The position numbers and the translations under genes are program-made. This document shows, in pieces, positions 35,988 to 45,706 of a stretch of DNA of 63,755 nucleotides. The notes below the pieces were generated by a model that saw nothing but the letters and a program-made list of their open reading frames with translations, was not told the origin of the DNA and made no database searches. Origin of the DNA: JBBDIM01 sp040880405 (GTDB lineage Bacteria; Planctomycetota; Planctomycetia; Pirellulales; Pirellulaceae); the NCBI GenBank assembly GCA_040880405.1, contig JBBDIM010000193.1, positions 1 to 63,755 on the forward strand. Direction: 5' to 3'. Position 1 is the stretch's first letter; every line of letters begins with the position of its first letter.

Positions 35988-36371
35988 TCAATGCTCATGC
36001 TCATGCTCATGCTTCCGCGGTACCGGTTCACCACGGGGTGCCTGTTGGTTTTGGGCCAGGCGAAGCGCTCGAACCTGCCGCGAGGCTTCCTCCCAGTCGC
36101 CATTGGCGGCGAGTTGAACGATCCGGCGGAGGACGTTTTCATCCTCAGACGAAAGGCTACCAGAGTCCGTTTCCTGGTTTAGCAGCTCGACAAACGGTTC
36201 CAACTGGTCCTCGTTTCGAAAGGCGCACACGTTGTCCAAGGTCACCGTCAACTCGTAGGCCGCGGGGCTCAGTTCCGGGTAGCCGCCACACCCGGTTAAT
36301 AGGGGGAAGCAAGCCAATACGCCGAAACTGAGAATAAACCGAATGGCTCGGGGGGCAGCACTAAAAATCAC
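35988..36371 (-). CDS. Small lipoprotein with a His-Glu tail
   Basis: About 127 residues if read from GTG 36371, which overlaps the DUF1559 stop by 11 bases. The N-terminus has a lipobox (FPLLTGCGG), so it should be lipidated on the following cysteine. After the cysteine come 100 helical residues (DNVCAFRNEDQLEPFVELLN, RIVQLAANGDWEEASRQVRA) and an end of alternating HEHEHEH. The start codon is inferred from the lipoprotein signal and from coupling to the preceding gene. No family recognised. Confidence 0.7.
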   Translation of the reverse strand: MIFSAAPRAIRFILSFGVLACFPLLTGCGGYPELSPAAYELTVTLDNVCAFRNEDQLEPFVELLNQETDSGSLSSEDENVLRRIVQLAANGDWEEASRQVRALRLAQNQQAPRGEPVPRKHEHEHEH

Positions 36372-37392
36372 TGGCCACCTCCCCGCCGGCGATCGACGAC
36401 ATAAATGAAAAAACGTTCCGATCGATTGTTTCCGGAACGAAACGAACCGAGCCATCTCCCAGCAGCACGTTGGCCCCGCCGGGATGGTCGGCTTGCATTT
36501 GGCCGACGTGCATCGCGGGAAAGTTGGGTGGGTGGATGATTGGGTTTCCGAGTGAATCAACCTCACCGGCGGCCGGGCCGCTATGGACCAGGAGCAACGT
36601 GGCCGCCGATTCCGTGCCATTGTCGGGCGAGAGAATTCGCGGATGCACAAACGCCCCGGGGACCGCTCCGACCCAGGTCTTATCGCTCAGCCTGGAGGTG
36701 TGTTCCCCCAGGAAAACCGTATTGGAGAGCCCATCGATCACGCTCGACATCTTCACCTTCGAGTTGCGGTAGAACGGGCCATCGGCAATTTTTGAAACAT
36801 CGCCACCAAACGGCCCCGCGACACTCGAGCAATTACCCCAGCATTCCTCCTGGCCATGGCTGGCGACGTAGTGTGTCCGGCCGACCAACATCGGTCCGCC
36901 CGACTTGGAAAGCGGATTGTTCCCCGCATCGACGAGCGTGAACGGCTGGTCGTCTCCGGCCGACGAGGGGCAGAGCATCGTCGTGGTTTGGAACTGGATC
37001 AGCGGCCGGTGCGCGGCGGCCCAGGCGGGCATCCGCCAGTCCAACTGATCGGCCAACGCACCCTGCTCCAACATCGGCAACAGTTGGGCCTGCCAGCCCC
37101 AGCCGGGGGCGGCGTCGGAGGTTTCGCTGTCGATATCCTCGCCACTCAGTCCGGCAGTCGACCCGGAGATGTAACCGGCCGGGAAGGTGCCGAAGGTGTC
37201 GTGGTAGTTGTGCAGGGCAATGCCGTACTGCTTCAAATGATTGGTACACTGCATCCGCCGCGCGGCCTCTCGGGCTTGCTGGACCGCCGGCAACAACAGG
37301 GCGACCAACACCCCAATGATGGCGATCACCACAAGCAGTTCGACCAGCGTAAACCCCCGGCTGCGGGGGGCGGAGCTTGAGTTTTGGGACAT
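36361..37392 (-). CDS. DUF1559 pseudopilin-like protein
   Basis: About 343 residues from ATG 37392. Type IV prepilin-like N-terminus with FTLVELLVVIAIIGVLVALLL after a short Ser/Arg leader; the ORF's earlier ATG adds only 13 residues. The DUF1559 region includes CTNHLKQYGIALHNYHDTFG and the H-x9-DG motif (DHPGGANVLLGDGSVRF). These proteins are surface-exposed and very numerous in planctomycetes, with no known biochemical role. The lipoprotein gene directly downstream overlaps its stop codon. Confidence 0.92.
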   Translation of the reverse strand: MSQNSSSAPRSRGFTLVELLVVIAIIGVLVALLLPAVQQAREAARRMQCTNHLKQYGIALHNYHDTFGTFPAGYISGSTAGLSGEDIDSETSDAAPGWGWQAQLLPMLEQGALADQLDWRMPAWAAAHRPLIQFQTTTMLCPSSAGDDQPFTLVDAGNNPLSKSGGPMLVGRTHYVASHGQEECWGNCSSVAGPFGGDVSKIADGPFYRNSKVKMSSVIDGLSNTVFLGEHTSRLSDKTWVGAVPGAFVHPRILSPDNGTESAATLLLVHSGPAAGEVDSLGNPIIHPPNFPAMHVGQMQADHPGGANVLLGDGSVRFVPETIDRNVFSFMSSIAGGEVASDF

Positions 37393-37554
37393 GAAATTCC
37401 CCTCTCGAAAAAGCATTTTGAGTAAACGCAACGCATGTTTTGATTACTCAAAATACACCTTTGGGGAATGCGAATCAAGGTTGTGTTTGGCAAAATTGAC
37501 TTTTTGGTCAATCAAAACCACTGAGGCAGGGGGAAAGGAGAGGGGGGGAAAGCT

Positions 37555-37651
37555 GGCTTGCACTTCACATGCGCGGACAAGCCGCCGGGTTGGGAACGGC
37601 GGGGATAAACCCCGCCGCTCGCTTACGCTTCACATGGGCGGACAAGCCGCC
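37555..37651. repeat. Hairpin with flanking direct repeat
   Basis: CGGCGGGG (37597-37604) pairs with CCCCGCCG (37610-37617). Both sides carry a copy of CTTCACATG(S)GCGGACAAG (37563 and 37628). It lies between the phosphatase gene end (37675) and the DUF1559 start. Confidence 0.55.
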
Positions 37652-37674
37652 AGTTCCTCCCGCAAGAAGTCGAT

Positions 37675-38244
37675 TTAGGGTTCTGGCCAGTCGCGGATAA
37701 ATTGAAACTGGCTTTCTCGCTCTGGGGCGGGGCGTTTTCCGGCGATGGCGTCGGTGCGACGCAGCCTGCTGAGCGTGGTGAACACCTCATCTTTCGTCGC
37801 ATAGCCATGGCGGATCAACCAGCAGCAGACTGCCGTCCCTGTCCGCCCGACACCGCCGAAGCAGTGCAGGTAGACTGGTTTCTCCTGGGCCAGCGAGTGG
37901 TCGATCGCGTCGAGAATGTACCGCATTTGCTCGACGGTCGGGATAGAGAGGTCGACCACCGGAAACCGCAGGTGCGTCCCGACTTCACCGGTTTGTTGAC
38001 CCAGTTCCGCGAGAACATTTTCGTGCGGGTGAAACGGTTGCCCGGTGAGGTTCGTTTCGTCCTCCTCCACCAAATTGATAAAGGTCCGCATCCCGGCATC
38101 CCACAACTCTTCGACCCGCTTCCGGCTGCCAGCGGCGTCCGCCGTGCCGGGATAGGCGCCCGCCAAAAAGCGATCCTCGATTACCCAGTAACTCCGCGTC
38201 ACCGGAGAGTCCGCCAAGGCAGTGGGGAAGGTCGAGTCTGGCAT
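37675..38244 (-). CDS. Dual-specificity protein phosphatase family protein
   Basis: 189 residues with the signature HCFGGVGRTGTAV (C128 nucleophile, R134) of the cysteine-based tyrosine/dual-specificity phosphatase family; the preceding VVDLSIPTVEQM is where the general acid loop sits, but the usual WPD is not evident. No membrane segment. Likely removes phosphate from protein Ser/Thr/Tyr or from phosphoinositide-like substrates. Flanked by repeats; no co-directional partner close by. Confidence 0.87.
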   Translation of the reverse strand: MPDSTFPTALADSPVTRSYWVIEDRFLAGAYPGTADAAGSRKRVEELWDAGMRTFINLVEEDETNLTGQPFHPHENVLAELGQQTGEVGTHLRFPVVDLSIPTVEQMRYILDAIDHSLAQEKPVYLHCFGGVGRTGTAVCCWLIRHGYATKDEVFTTLSRLRRTDAIAGKRPAPERESQFQFIRDWPEP

Positions 38245-38384
38245 GGAGATATCCCGTGGTGGTTAAGGAGCAACCGCAAAACAACTTCCCGACTCGACCG
38301 CCCCCCAACGGGACAGCGCTGGGCTGTCAAAAATTCGGTCTTGACGCGGGTTTTCGAAGGGGTGGTTTTGTTCCTCTCACCGGA

Positions 38385-38635
38385 GCGTGGAGTAAAAACG
38401 GGGTCGGGAGTCTTTTTTCGAAACGTGAGCGGTGGGCGCCAGTGACAGGGTAACCAAAAAGAGTCCCGACCCCTTTTTTACGCGCTGTGAGTAAACGCAC
38501 ATGCCGAGAGCCCAATCCGTTAAAAAGGGGTCAGGACTCTTTTCTTCGTCGCTGGGAGGCGGGGCTGCGATTTCTTGTTTATGAAAAGACTCCTGACCCC
38601 TATTTAACTCCCGAATCTTGAATTCATGTCCAAAA
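38385..38635 (+). repeat. Dispersed palindromic repeat, GGGGTCAGGACTC family, copy 2
   Basis: Nearly collinear with 3001-3246, including both hairpins and the CTTGAATTCATG end. It lies in the 744-bp gap between the phosphatase start (38244) and the next leftward gene's stop (38989), together with the element at 38721. Confidence 0.85.
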
Positions 38636-38720
38636 TTTCTCGCAAAACTTGCGCAAACAAAAACCGCCACAAGGCCGAATTTTTAGCAGCCCAGGACAGC
38701 GCCCACTTCAGTGACTTTTT

Positions 38721-38884
38721 TTAACCACGAAATACACGAATGACACGAAACGCAAGCGACGAAAACGCCGCTCTTGAGGATTCTACCTTCACCGGCTAAT
38801 GGGGCGATAGATAAAAGAGGTTCGAGAAATCGACGCACCTTGAATCCTCTCTTCTTTTCGTGTCATTCGTGTAATTCGTGGTTA
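38721..38884. repeat. Inverted-end repeat, TTAACCACGAAATACACGAA family
   Basis: Ends TTAACCACGAAATACACGAA and GTGTAATTCGTGGTTAA at 38721-38884 are inverted. The inner part again pairs (GAGGATTC with GAATCCTC). Similar in plan to 31921-32313. Confidence 0.65.
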
Positions 38885-38988
38885 AAAACGTCACGGTAGT
38901 TGGCGCTGTTCAGATTTCAGAGCAGTGAAGTCGGGAAGTTGTTTTTCGGCTGCTCATTAGGGTTTTGCTGCGGCTTCCTACCAGCGCA

Positions 38989-41900
38989 TCAAGGGTTGTG
39001 CCCATGATGCTCGTGCCCCTCACCGCCGAAGACCTTGTGCTTCTTGTCTCCGCCGGCGTGGACGAATCCGATCAGGTCCAGAATCTCTTCCCGGGTCAGC
39101 TTGCCGAGTAGGCCCTGGGGCATGATCGAGACGGTCGATTTGACCCGTTCTTCGATGTCGGCGGTCGGGATCGCTAGCGGCTTGCCACTGGCCAGCGGGT
39201 TTTCGATCACCTTCACCACTTCGGAGGTCTCTTCCACGATCATCCCGGTCACGACTTTGCCGTCGACCAGGGCGAACGAGTAGGACTGGTACTTCTCGTC
39301 GATGTCGGCCGAGGGATCCAACAGCGAGCGGAGGATGTACTCTGGCATCTGCTTCTTCATTTCGAGCTTGGTCAGGTCGGGCCCCAGTTCGACCCCCTCG
39401 TCTCCGACCTTATGGCACGCGACGCAGCTCGCCACCTTAAAGGCGTTTAGCCCAACCTCGTACGACCGGGGGGCCGTGAGTGGTTTGACCGAGTCGGCCA
39501 GTTCGTCCATGGTCCACTCGTAGCTCTGGCCGATCGACTTGAGGAGCTCGTCCTGGATCATCGATTCGGACTTGGCGAAGAAGGCGGCGGCGTCCGCGCG
39601 GTAGTCGTCGAGACTCTCCACCACGTACAGGGCCGCGTACATCCGCCGCCAATGGCCGGGGTAGGTGCAGACGATCGGATAGACACCCGGCTTGGTGGGT
39701 ACCTCGAAGCTGATCGCTTGCGACTGCCCTGGTTGCAGCAGTTGGCTGGCCAAGATGATTTTGTCCGACTCGGGAACGTATTGCCGCTGCATGGCATCCT
39801 CGGCCATGGCGGTTGAATCGGCGAGTTCCCCGACCTCCTGCATGCTGCCTGGGAGGACCACGGTGAGGTTGTGGGGCATGTGGTCGCTGTTGGAGAGCCG
39901 GAACTCGATCGGCTTGCCCGCCTCGACCACGATTTGGGTCTGGTCGTAGATCATCCGATGCGGCACGGTCCCGATGGCGATGACCCGAACATCGAGGTTC
40001 TTCAGCCGCCGGTCGATCGCTTCGGCCTCCGCTTGCGGCAACGCGGTTGAGAGCGACCTGGCCAGGGCGATGGCGTCGGTCGCGGTGGGGCTGGTCCGCC
40101 CGCTGGCGGGAAGTTGGCTCAGGTAGGCCATCAGGCTATCGACCAGCGGGCCAATTTCCGCCGCGTCCCAGTGCGCCTTGTCGAGACTTGCCAGACCACG
40201 AACGGCGCTTGCGCGGCTGCGGCCCGATTTGAGGACCGTGGCAAGATCCATGAATTTTTCCGACTCGTGACCAGGCAAGGACATCACCGCGGCGATGGCC
40301 ACATCATGCAAGGTTTCGCCGCCGCCGGTCGAGAACCGCTCGGCCGGGATCGGCTGTTTGCCTTGAATGCCGGGACCGCTCCATCGCAAGCTCAGGCCGT
40401 CGCCACCACCGTTGTCGAAGTAGGTGACGATCAATGGATGCGAACCGGCGGCCAGTTCGACACTGCCCGATTTCTCGACCATGCCATGCAGGCCGTCGTT
40501 GTCGATGACCTCTTGCCCACCGAGATAGAGCCGCGAACCATCGTCCGACGTGAGATGGAACGTGTACCGCCCAGCCTGACTGATGGCCAGGTTGCTGGTA
40601 AAGCGGAGGGCGAACGCGTCCCGCTCGGTAATGACCTCTTGCTTCAGCGAAACATCGGACCCGATCCCGGAAGCGGTCGGGGTCCGCGCCGCCAAGGTCT
40701 CGATCCGGACGTTGGATTGACTGGGCAGGAAGTAATCGACCGCCAGCCCCGCCGCACCGCCACCTGAATTCGGATCGGAAGCGTGCTCAATCGACGCGGG
40801 CCAATCATGCAGCAGCGGACGGACCAGCGGGAAGAGATTTTTTCGAACCGATTCATCGTGAACCTGCGGAACCGCGGCGAGGAAATCGCCGAGCCGCTCC
40901 GCATTCCTGGATGCCGCTACCAGTGGGGCATCGCCCGATCGATCGGCGGTGATCCAAGCGGCGTAGGCAAGCTGCCGGGCCTCCGCCGTCTTGCCGGTTT
41001 GGCTCAGCTTCTTTAGCCGGTCGGTCGCCGTTTGAAGCTGTTCGGCCGGTAGGGCCAACAGCAACTGCGCGGCACCGCCGATCAGGCCGGTCTCTTCCTG
41101 GGTATCCTGCTGCTCGACCAAATCGAGCAAGAGTTTCAGCCGGCTGGTCTCGCGGGTTTCGGCCAGTCCCTTGATCGCGAAATCAAGATGCGTGGCTTGG
41201 GCGTCGGGTCTGGAAAGAACCGCCAAGTAAACCGCCTCAGTGGGCGGCATTTTCACCAGGTCCCCCACGGTTGCGTTGCGAAGGGCGTATTGCTGCGCGG
41301 CGGGTGAAAGGGGTTTCCCTTCTCGGAGGGTGTCTCGCACAATCTGGTCGACCTTCAAGCGGTCGCGAGCATACTTGAGCACCGTCTCCAGTTCCGGGTC
41401 GAGCGATTGGTTCATCACCTCGAACACCACCTCGGCCGAGGTCGCTTCCGCGCCAAAATTAACTGCCGCTTTGACCGCTTCGGCTCGGACTAGGGCTGAC
41501 TCGTCCCGAGCGGCCTCCAGCAAAGTCGACTGCCAATCGTCGACTCGACCGGCCCAATGGCCCAAGGTTCGAATCGCCGCGGCGCGAACCCCCGGGACTT
41601 CCGCCTGGAAGGTTCGCCGAAGCAGGTCGAGGTTCGGGACGCGGTGTTCCTGGAAGACCCACAGGCATTCCAGCAAGGCCTGGGCTTCATCTCGGTTGGC
41701 GTCTCGCTCGGTGGTGGACTTGCGAGGATCGAGTGACGCGGCGAACCGCCCCACTTCCTTCACCACCTCAGACGTCTCCCGACCGCTCAACTCTAAGCGA
41801 GCCCGGTAGCGGGTATCGTTTTCCGGGGCGAAGAAGTGCTGGCAGACTTCCGCGATCGGTTTGCCTTTCATCTTGGCTGGCTTGACCAGCGGGCGACCGG

Positions 41901-43980
41901 GGTAGGTGACGCGGTAGATTCGGCCATGCTGGTCGTCTCGGTTGGGGTCGCGCATGTTGTGCTGCATGTGGCCGATGATGGCGTTGCACCAGTCGGCGAC
42001 ATACAACGCGCCATCGCCACCCACGACGATATCGCTCGGGCGGAAGTTGGGGTCCGCGGAAACCACGATCGGGTCGACTTCTTCGGCTCGGATATCGGCC
42101 CCGTTGTACTGCATCTCATGTTGCAGGACGCCGAGGAAGCCAATCGTATTGCAGATCAAAAAGTTGCCCTGGTGCTCTTCCGGGAAGTGGCTGCTGGAGA
42201 GCATCCCGTTGGCCGCGACGGGACGGACCCTTTTCTCGAACCACTGCTTGTTGCCGATCCCCTTGCCGATGTTCATGTAGTTTCCGGTGCCGCTGGTTCC
42301 GTCATTCACAAACTGGAAGCCCCAGCGGTCGATCGCGTGACCGTGCGGGTTGGGCCCGATCGGGAAATGGAATTCCATCTCGAAGGTCCGTGGATTGAAG
42401 CGGTAGACGCCGCTCGTGGTCGAGCGAAAGGTCTTGGTGGGGGTTTCCATGTTGGTCACATGAAACACGCCGCGCGACCAATACAGCCAACCATCCGGGC
42501 CGATCCGCAGGGCGTTGGCCGTGTGGTGGGTATCGGCGCTGCACAGCCCTTGAAGCACGCGGAGCTTGAAGTCCGCCTTGTCGTCTCCGGTGGTGTCTTT
42601 CAAAAACCAGACTTCCGGCGGCGCGGCGACCAACACCCCGCCACCCCAAAACTCGAAGCCGGTGATGCTGTTCAGCTCATCGGCAAAGGTCGTACACTTG
42701 TCGGCCACGCCATCGCCATCCTCGTCCTCCAGAATGATGAGTTTGTCCTCGAGCGGCTTGGTCGGATTCCAATGCGGGTAGGAAGGCCAGACCGAGGCCC
42801 ACAGGCGGCTATCGGTATCGACCCGGATCTGGACCGGGTTGATCAGTTCCGGGAACATCTCCTCCGAGGCGAACAGGTTCACCTCCATTGCCTCATGGAC
42901 CTGCATTTTGTCGATCGCTTCGGTCGCCCCCAGGTAGGGAAACTTGTCGTCTTCCAGCGGACCCGGTTTGTTGGTCTTGACCGGAACCAGCGGAGGCAGG
43001 TTGTCGTCCTTGACCTCCAAATCACCCCCTTGGGCGACCGCCCAGACTCGCTTTTCTCGGTTGGCGGTCATCACGTCGAAGATCTCCAGCTCGCGCTGCA
43101 TGACGTCGGCGTTGGAGAGCCCATCCCAAGCGAGTTTCGAGCGCCCGCCGAAGACGTTGTACTCATCAATCACGCGGTAGCGGCTGAACCAGTGGAAGTT
43201 GCGGTCGAGCACCGCCGCGCGGATCCGTTCCAAGTGGCTCTCGGCAACCTTGAGGGAATCGCCGAACAGCGCTTGATCAATCTGCTGACCCACGGCGCGG
43301 CCACCCTCCGGCAACAGATGCACGCCGTTCATGGTGAGCGGCTTTTCCGCTTGCTGGTAGAGGGCCTGGGTCGGCTCGAATAAATCGACGAACGGAATTT
43401 TCAGTTCACCGCAAACCTCGGCCATTGCCGCGGTGTACTGCTTTAGTTTAGAGTTGTTCTCGCTTCCGTCCGGCAGGTGAGGGCTATGGAGGTTTTCGTG
43501 GGCGATGGGGGAGAACACCACGATCCGCGGTGTCGATTCCCCGTTGTATTGTTGCCCCTGCATCCCCGTGAGGACCTCAACCAGATCGTTCCGGAAGCCA
43601 GCGAGGGCCTGCTCTCCCCGGAGCGCCTCGTTGTAGCCGAAGAAACAGAAGATCACATCCGCTTTGACCCGCGTCAGCCACTGGTCCGCGCTGCCGAAGT
43701 TATCGCTTCGGGGGCGGGTCTTCAGTTCGTCTCCGGCGAAGCCGAGGTTGCGGATCACCAAATCATGCTCCGGGAACCGAGCATGCAGCAGCGTATCGAG
43801 CCAGCCATCGTGCTGCATCCGATCGGCCAAGGTATTGCCGATGATCGCGATGTGGTCCCCCTTTCGCAATTCCAAAAGCGGCTGATCCGCGGCCAGATGG
43901 CCAGCGTGGGCCGAAGCGAACAGGATCAAAAGAGCCGTGATCGGCAGGAGGATGCCGTGTCGCATAGTCAATCGATTCAT
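38989..43980 (-). CDS. PVC-type membrane-bound dehydrogenase, SGNH/PA14/cupredoxin/cytochrome c fusion
   Basis: 1663 residues; signal peptide region (MNRLTMRHGILLPITALLIL). An SGNH-like hydrolase region (about 40-270) opens with GDHIAIIGNTLADRMQ, where a canonical serine is not obvious, and has NGVHLLPEGG as the His block. Then a PVC-type beta-propeller dehydrogenase (about 365-700), HEAT-like helical repeats (about 750-1050), a PA14 domain (about 1073-1213), a cupredoxin-like region (about 1337-1453) with copper-ligand candidates in SDHMPHNLTVVLPG and CTYPGHWRRM, and a cytochrome c domain (about 1517-1640) with CVACH. These proteins are secreted and thought to pass electrons from sugar or alcohol oxidation, but the substrate is unknown. 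Confidence 0.93.
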   Translation of the reverse strand: MNRLTMRHGILLPITALLILFASAHAGHLAADQPLLELRKGDHIAIIGNTLADRMQHDGWLDTLLHARFPEHDLVIRNLGFAGDELKTRPRSDNFGSADQWLTRVKADVIFCFFGYNEALRGEQALAGFRNDLVEVLTGMQGQQYNGESTPRIVVFSPIAHENLHSPHLPDGSENNSKLKQYTAAMAEVCGELKIPFVDLFEPTQALYQQAEKPLTMNGVHLLPEGGRAVGQQIDQALFGDSLKVAESHLERIRAAVLDRNFHWFSRYRVIDEYNVFGGRSKLAWDGLSNADVMQRELEIFDVMTANREKRVWAVAQGGDLEVKDDNLPPLVPVKTNKPGPLEDDKFPYLGATEAIDKMQVHEAMEVNLFASEEMFPELINPVQIRVDTDSRLWASVWPSYPHWNPTKPLEDKLIILEDEDGDGVADKCTTFADELNSITGFEFWGGGVLVAAPPEVWFLKDTTGDDKADFKLRVLQGLCSADTHHTANALRIGPDGWLYWSRGVFHVTNMETPTKTFRSTTSGVYRFNPRTFEMEFHFPIGPNPHGHAIDRWGFQFVNDGTSGTGNYMNIGKGIGNKQWFEKRVRPVAANGMLSSSHFPEEHQGNFLICNTIGFLGVLQHEMQYNGADIRAEEVDPIVVSADPNFRPSDIVVGGDGALYVADWCNAIIGHMQHNMRDPNRDDQHGRIYRVTYPGRPLVKPAKMKGKPIAEVCQHFFAPENDTRYRARLELSGRETSEVVKEVGRFAASLDPRKSTTERDANRDEAQALLECLWVFQEHRVPNLDLLRRTFQAEVPGVRAAAIRTLGHWAGRVDDWQSTLLEAARDESALVRAEAVKAAVNFGAEATSAEVVFEVMNQSLDPELETVLKYARDRLKVDQIVRDTLREGKPLSPAAQQYALRNATVGDLVKMPPTEAVYLAVLSRPDAQATHLDFAIKGLAETRETSRLKLLLDLVEQQDTQEETGLIGGAAQLLLALPAEQLQTATDRLKKLSQTGKTAEARQLAYAAWITADRSGDAPLVAASRNAERLGDFLAAVPQVHDESVRKNLFPLVRPLLHDWPASIEHASDPNSGGGAAGLAVDYFLPSQSNVRIETLAARTPTASGIGSDVSLKQEVITERDAFALRFTSNLAISQAGRYTFHLTSDDGSRLYLGGQEVIDNDGLHGMVEKSGSVELAAGSHPLIVTYFDNGGGDGLSLRWSGPGIQGKQPIPAERFSTGGGETLHDVAIAAVMSLPGHESEKFMDLATVLKSGRSRASAVRGLASLDKAHWDAAEIGPLVDSLMAYLSQLPASGRTSPTATDAIALARSLSTALPQAEAEAIDRRLKNLDVRVIAIGTVPHRMIYDQTQIVVEAGKPIEFRLSNSDHMPHNLTVVLPGSMQEVGELADSTAMAEDAMQRQYVPESDKIILASQLLQPGQSQAISFEVPTKPGVYPIVCTYPGHWRRMYAALYVVESLDDYRADAAAFFAKSESMIQDELLKSIGQSYEWTMDELADSVKPLTAPRSYEVGLNAFKVASCVACHKVGDEGVELGPDLTKLEMKKQMPEYILRSLLDPSADIDEKYQSYSFALVDGKVVTGMIVEETSEVVKVIENPLASGKPLAIPTADIEERVKSTVSIMPQGLLGKLTREEILDLIGFVHAGGDKKHKVFGGEGHEHHGHNP

Positions 43981-44231
43981 CGTGGCGGAATACCTGGACT
44001 CGGGGATTGGGGGGAGGGAGGGTTGCGTTTGAGATCGTCGGAAGAGAGGGGGATCGGGGGTGATGGGCCAATTGCGCCATCAGCGCCCAACCCCAAGACT
44101 ATTTGACCGCGAGCCCGAGGGCAAGGGTTTGCCCCGTGAAATCGACTGGTTAGTTTTCTCTTGCATCCAATGTGTCTCTTCGCGGCTTAGCCAGAGATTT
44201 TTTTAGCCACTGAGGTCACGGAGAAGCGACA

Positions 44232-44305
44232 GGGGATGAGTTCAATTACAAGGAGTCGGCGGCACAGAACCCTAATCCGCGGCACCCGTAATTGACCTTA
44301 TCCCC
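44232..44305 (-). repeat. 74-bp palindromic repeat, GGGGATAAGTTCAATTAC family, copy 3
   Basis: Reads in reverse orientation relative to the other three copies (ends GGGGATGAGTTCAATTAC and GTAATTGACCTTATCCCC). Forms a head-to-head pair with 44396-44469 in the gap before the epimerase gene. Upstream, 44198-44228 holds a degenerate CACTGAGGTCACGGAG word stretch. Confidence 0.85.
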
Positions 44306-44395
44306 TTCCAATCGCTCCATTTTGCAGACCGGAATTTCGCTCCAATGGACCGGACAACCCAGCGGCGGCGATTGGTTCCCACGCCAAATTCGTAC

Positions 44396-44469
44396 GGGGA
44401 TAAGGTCAATTACAGGGACCGCGGCCGGAACTTCTGGACCTCCGACTCTTTGTAATTGAACTCATCCCC
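44396..44469 (+). repeat. 74-bp palindromic repeat, GGGGATAAGTTCAATTAC family, copy 4
   Basis: Ends GGGGATAAGGTCAATTAC and GTAATTGAACTCATCCCC at exactly 74 bp. Together with copy 3 it fills most of the 614-bp gap between the PVC dehydrogenase start and the epimerase gene. Confidence 0.85.
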
Positions 44470-44594
44470 TTTTATCCGTGTTAATCCGTGCCCACCCTCG
44501 GCAGTCCCGATTCTGGCAACATCCCTTGCGGTCGATTCGTTCCGAAGGGAAAATCGACCCCTTACCGATCCGCCGCAACTGAAGGAGCCCAACC

Positions 44595-45545
44595 ATGATG
44601 CAGCTAGGATTCATGACCGCCATTTTGCCGGAGGCGGACCTGGAAGAAGTCTTTCGGACTGCGGCCGAGATTGGGTACGACTGCGTCGAACTGATGTGCT
44701 GGCCAGTCGGCAAGGCGCAGCGCCGGTACGCCGGCGTGACGCACCTGGAAGTCGAGTCGATCGACGACCAGGCGATCGACCGCGTCAACCAATTGACGGC
44801 CAAGTACGGCGTGAACATCAGCGGGCTGGGCTACTACCCCAATCCGTTGACGCCTGACAAGGAAGAGTCGGAGAAAGCGATCGAGCACCTCCGGCGGTTG
44901 ATCCTCGCGTCCGGCAAGCTGGGCATTGGGCAGGTCAACTCGTTCGTCGGGCGAGACTGGACCAAGTCGATCGACGACAACTGGCCCCGGTTCGTCGAGG
45001 TTTGGCGCCCGCTGGTGGAACTAGCGGAGGAGCACAACGTCCGGATCGGGATCGAGAACTGCCCCATGTTCTTTTCCAACGACGAATGGCCCGGCGGCAA
45101 AAACTTGGCCTTCAGTCCGGCGATTTGGCGGCGGATGTTTGAGTCGATCCCCAACCCCAACTTCGGCCTGAACTACGATCCCTCGCACATGATTTGGTTG
45201 CACATGGATTACGTGAAGCCGATCTGGGAATTCCGCGATCGACTGTTCCACGTCCACGCCAAGGATGTCCGTGTCGAACAGCAGCTCCTGGACGAGGTCG
45301 GTATTCTGGCCAATCCACAGGAGTACCACTCGCCCAAACTGCCGGGGCTGGGGATGATCGACTGGGGTGCGTTTTGCTCTGCCCTGGGAGACATCAAGTA
45401 CGATGGTCCGGTCTGTGTTGAAGTAGAAGACCGAGCCTACGAGGGCTCCCCAGATGATTGCCGCGCGGCGCTCCGGCAAAGCCATACGTACCTGCGAAAC
45501 TTCCTGCCTGCAAATAAAAGCGGAACGGCGCAAGCCGTCCGGTGA
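44595..45545 (+). CDS. Sugar phosphate isomerase/epimerase (AP endonuclease 2-like TIM barrel)
   Basis: 316 residues of the xylose isomerase-like TIM barrel family: GYDCVELMCWPVGKAQRRYAG (early metal segment), RIGIENCPMFFSN (Glu ligand), FGLNYDPSHMIWLHMD, LFHVHAKDV (His ligand), and VCVEVEDRAYEGS. ATG 44595 or 44598 as start. Many planctomycetes place such proteins beside sugar-dissimilation genes; here the next gene is deoC 160 bp away. Substrate unknown. Confidence 0.9.
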   Translation: MMQLGFMTAILPEADLEEVFRTAAEIGYDCVELMCWPVGKAQRRYAGVTHLEVESIDDQAIDRVNQLTAKYGVNISGLGYYPNPLTPDKEESEKAIEHLRRLILASGKLGIGQVNSFVGRDWTKSIDDNWPRFVEVWRPLVELAEEHNVRIGIENCPMFFSNDEWPGGKNLAFSPAIWRRMFESIPNPNFGLNYDPSHMIWLHMDYVKPIWEFRDRLFHVHAKDVRVEQQLLDEVGILANPQEYHSPKLPGLGMIDWGAFCSALGDIKYDGPVCVEVEDRAYEGSPDDCRAALRQSHTYLRNFLPANKSGTAQAVR

Positions 45546-45706
45546 TGTGCGAGATGGTCAAGACTTTTTCAAGAAGTCAGGACGCCTTCTCGGGTTCCAC
45601 CAGGCGGCGTTGCCAGTGGGAGAAGTACACGCCAAAGACCGGAGGGCTCGCGCCCTTCCGCTTTTAATATCGACAAAATTAGCTCCCCATACCCAGGAAC
45701 GCCCCC

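Noticed and set aside
41836..43383. Long open frame antisense to the PVC dehydrogenase gene
   Set aside because: Codon-bias shadow of a GC-rich coding gene; no motif, and the sense strand has clear domains across the whole length.
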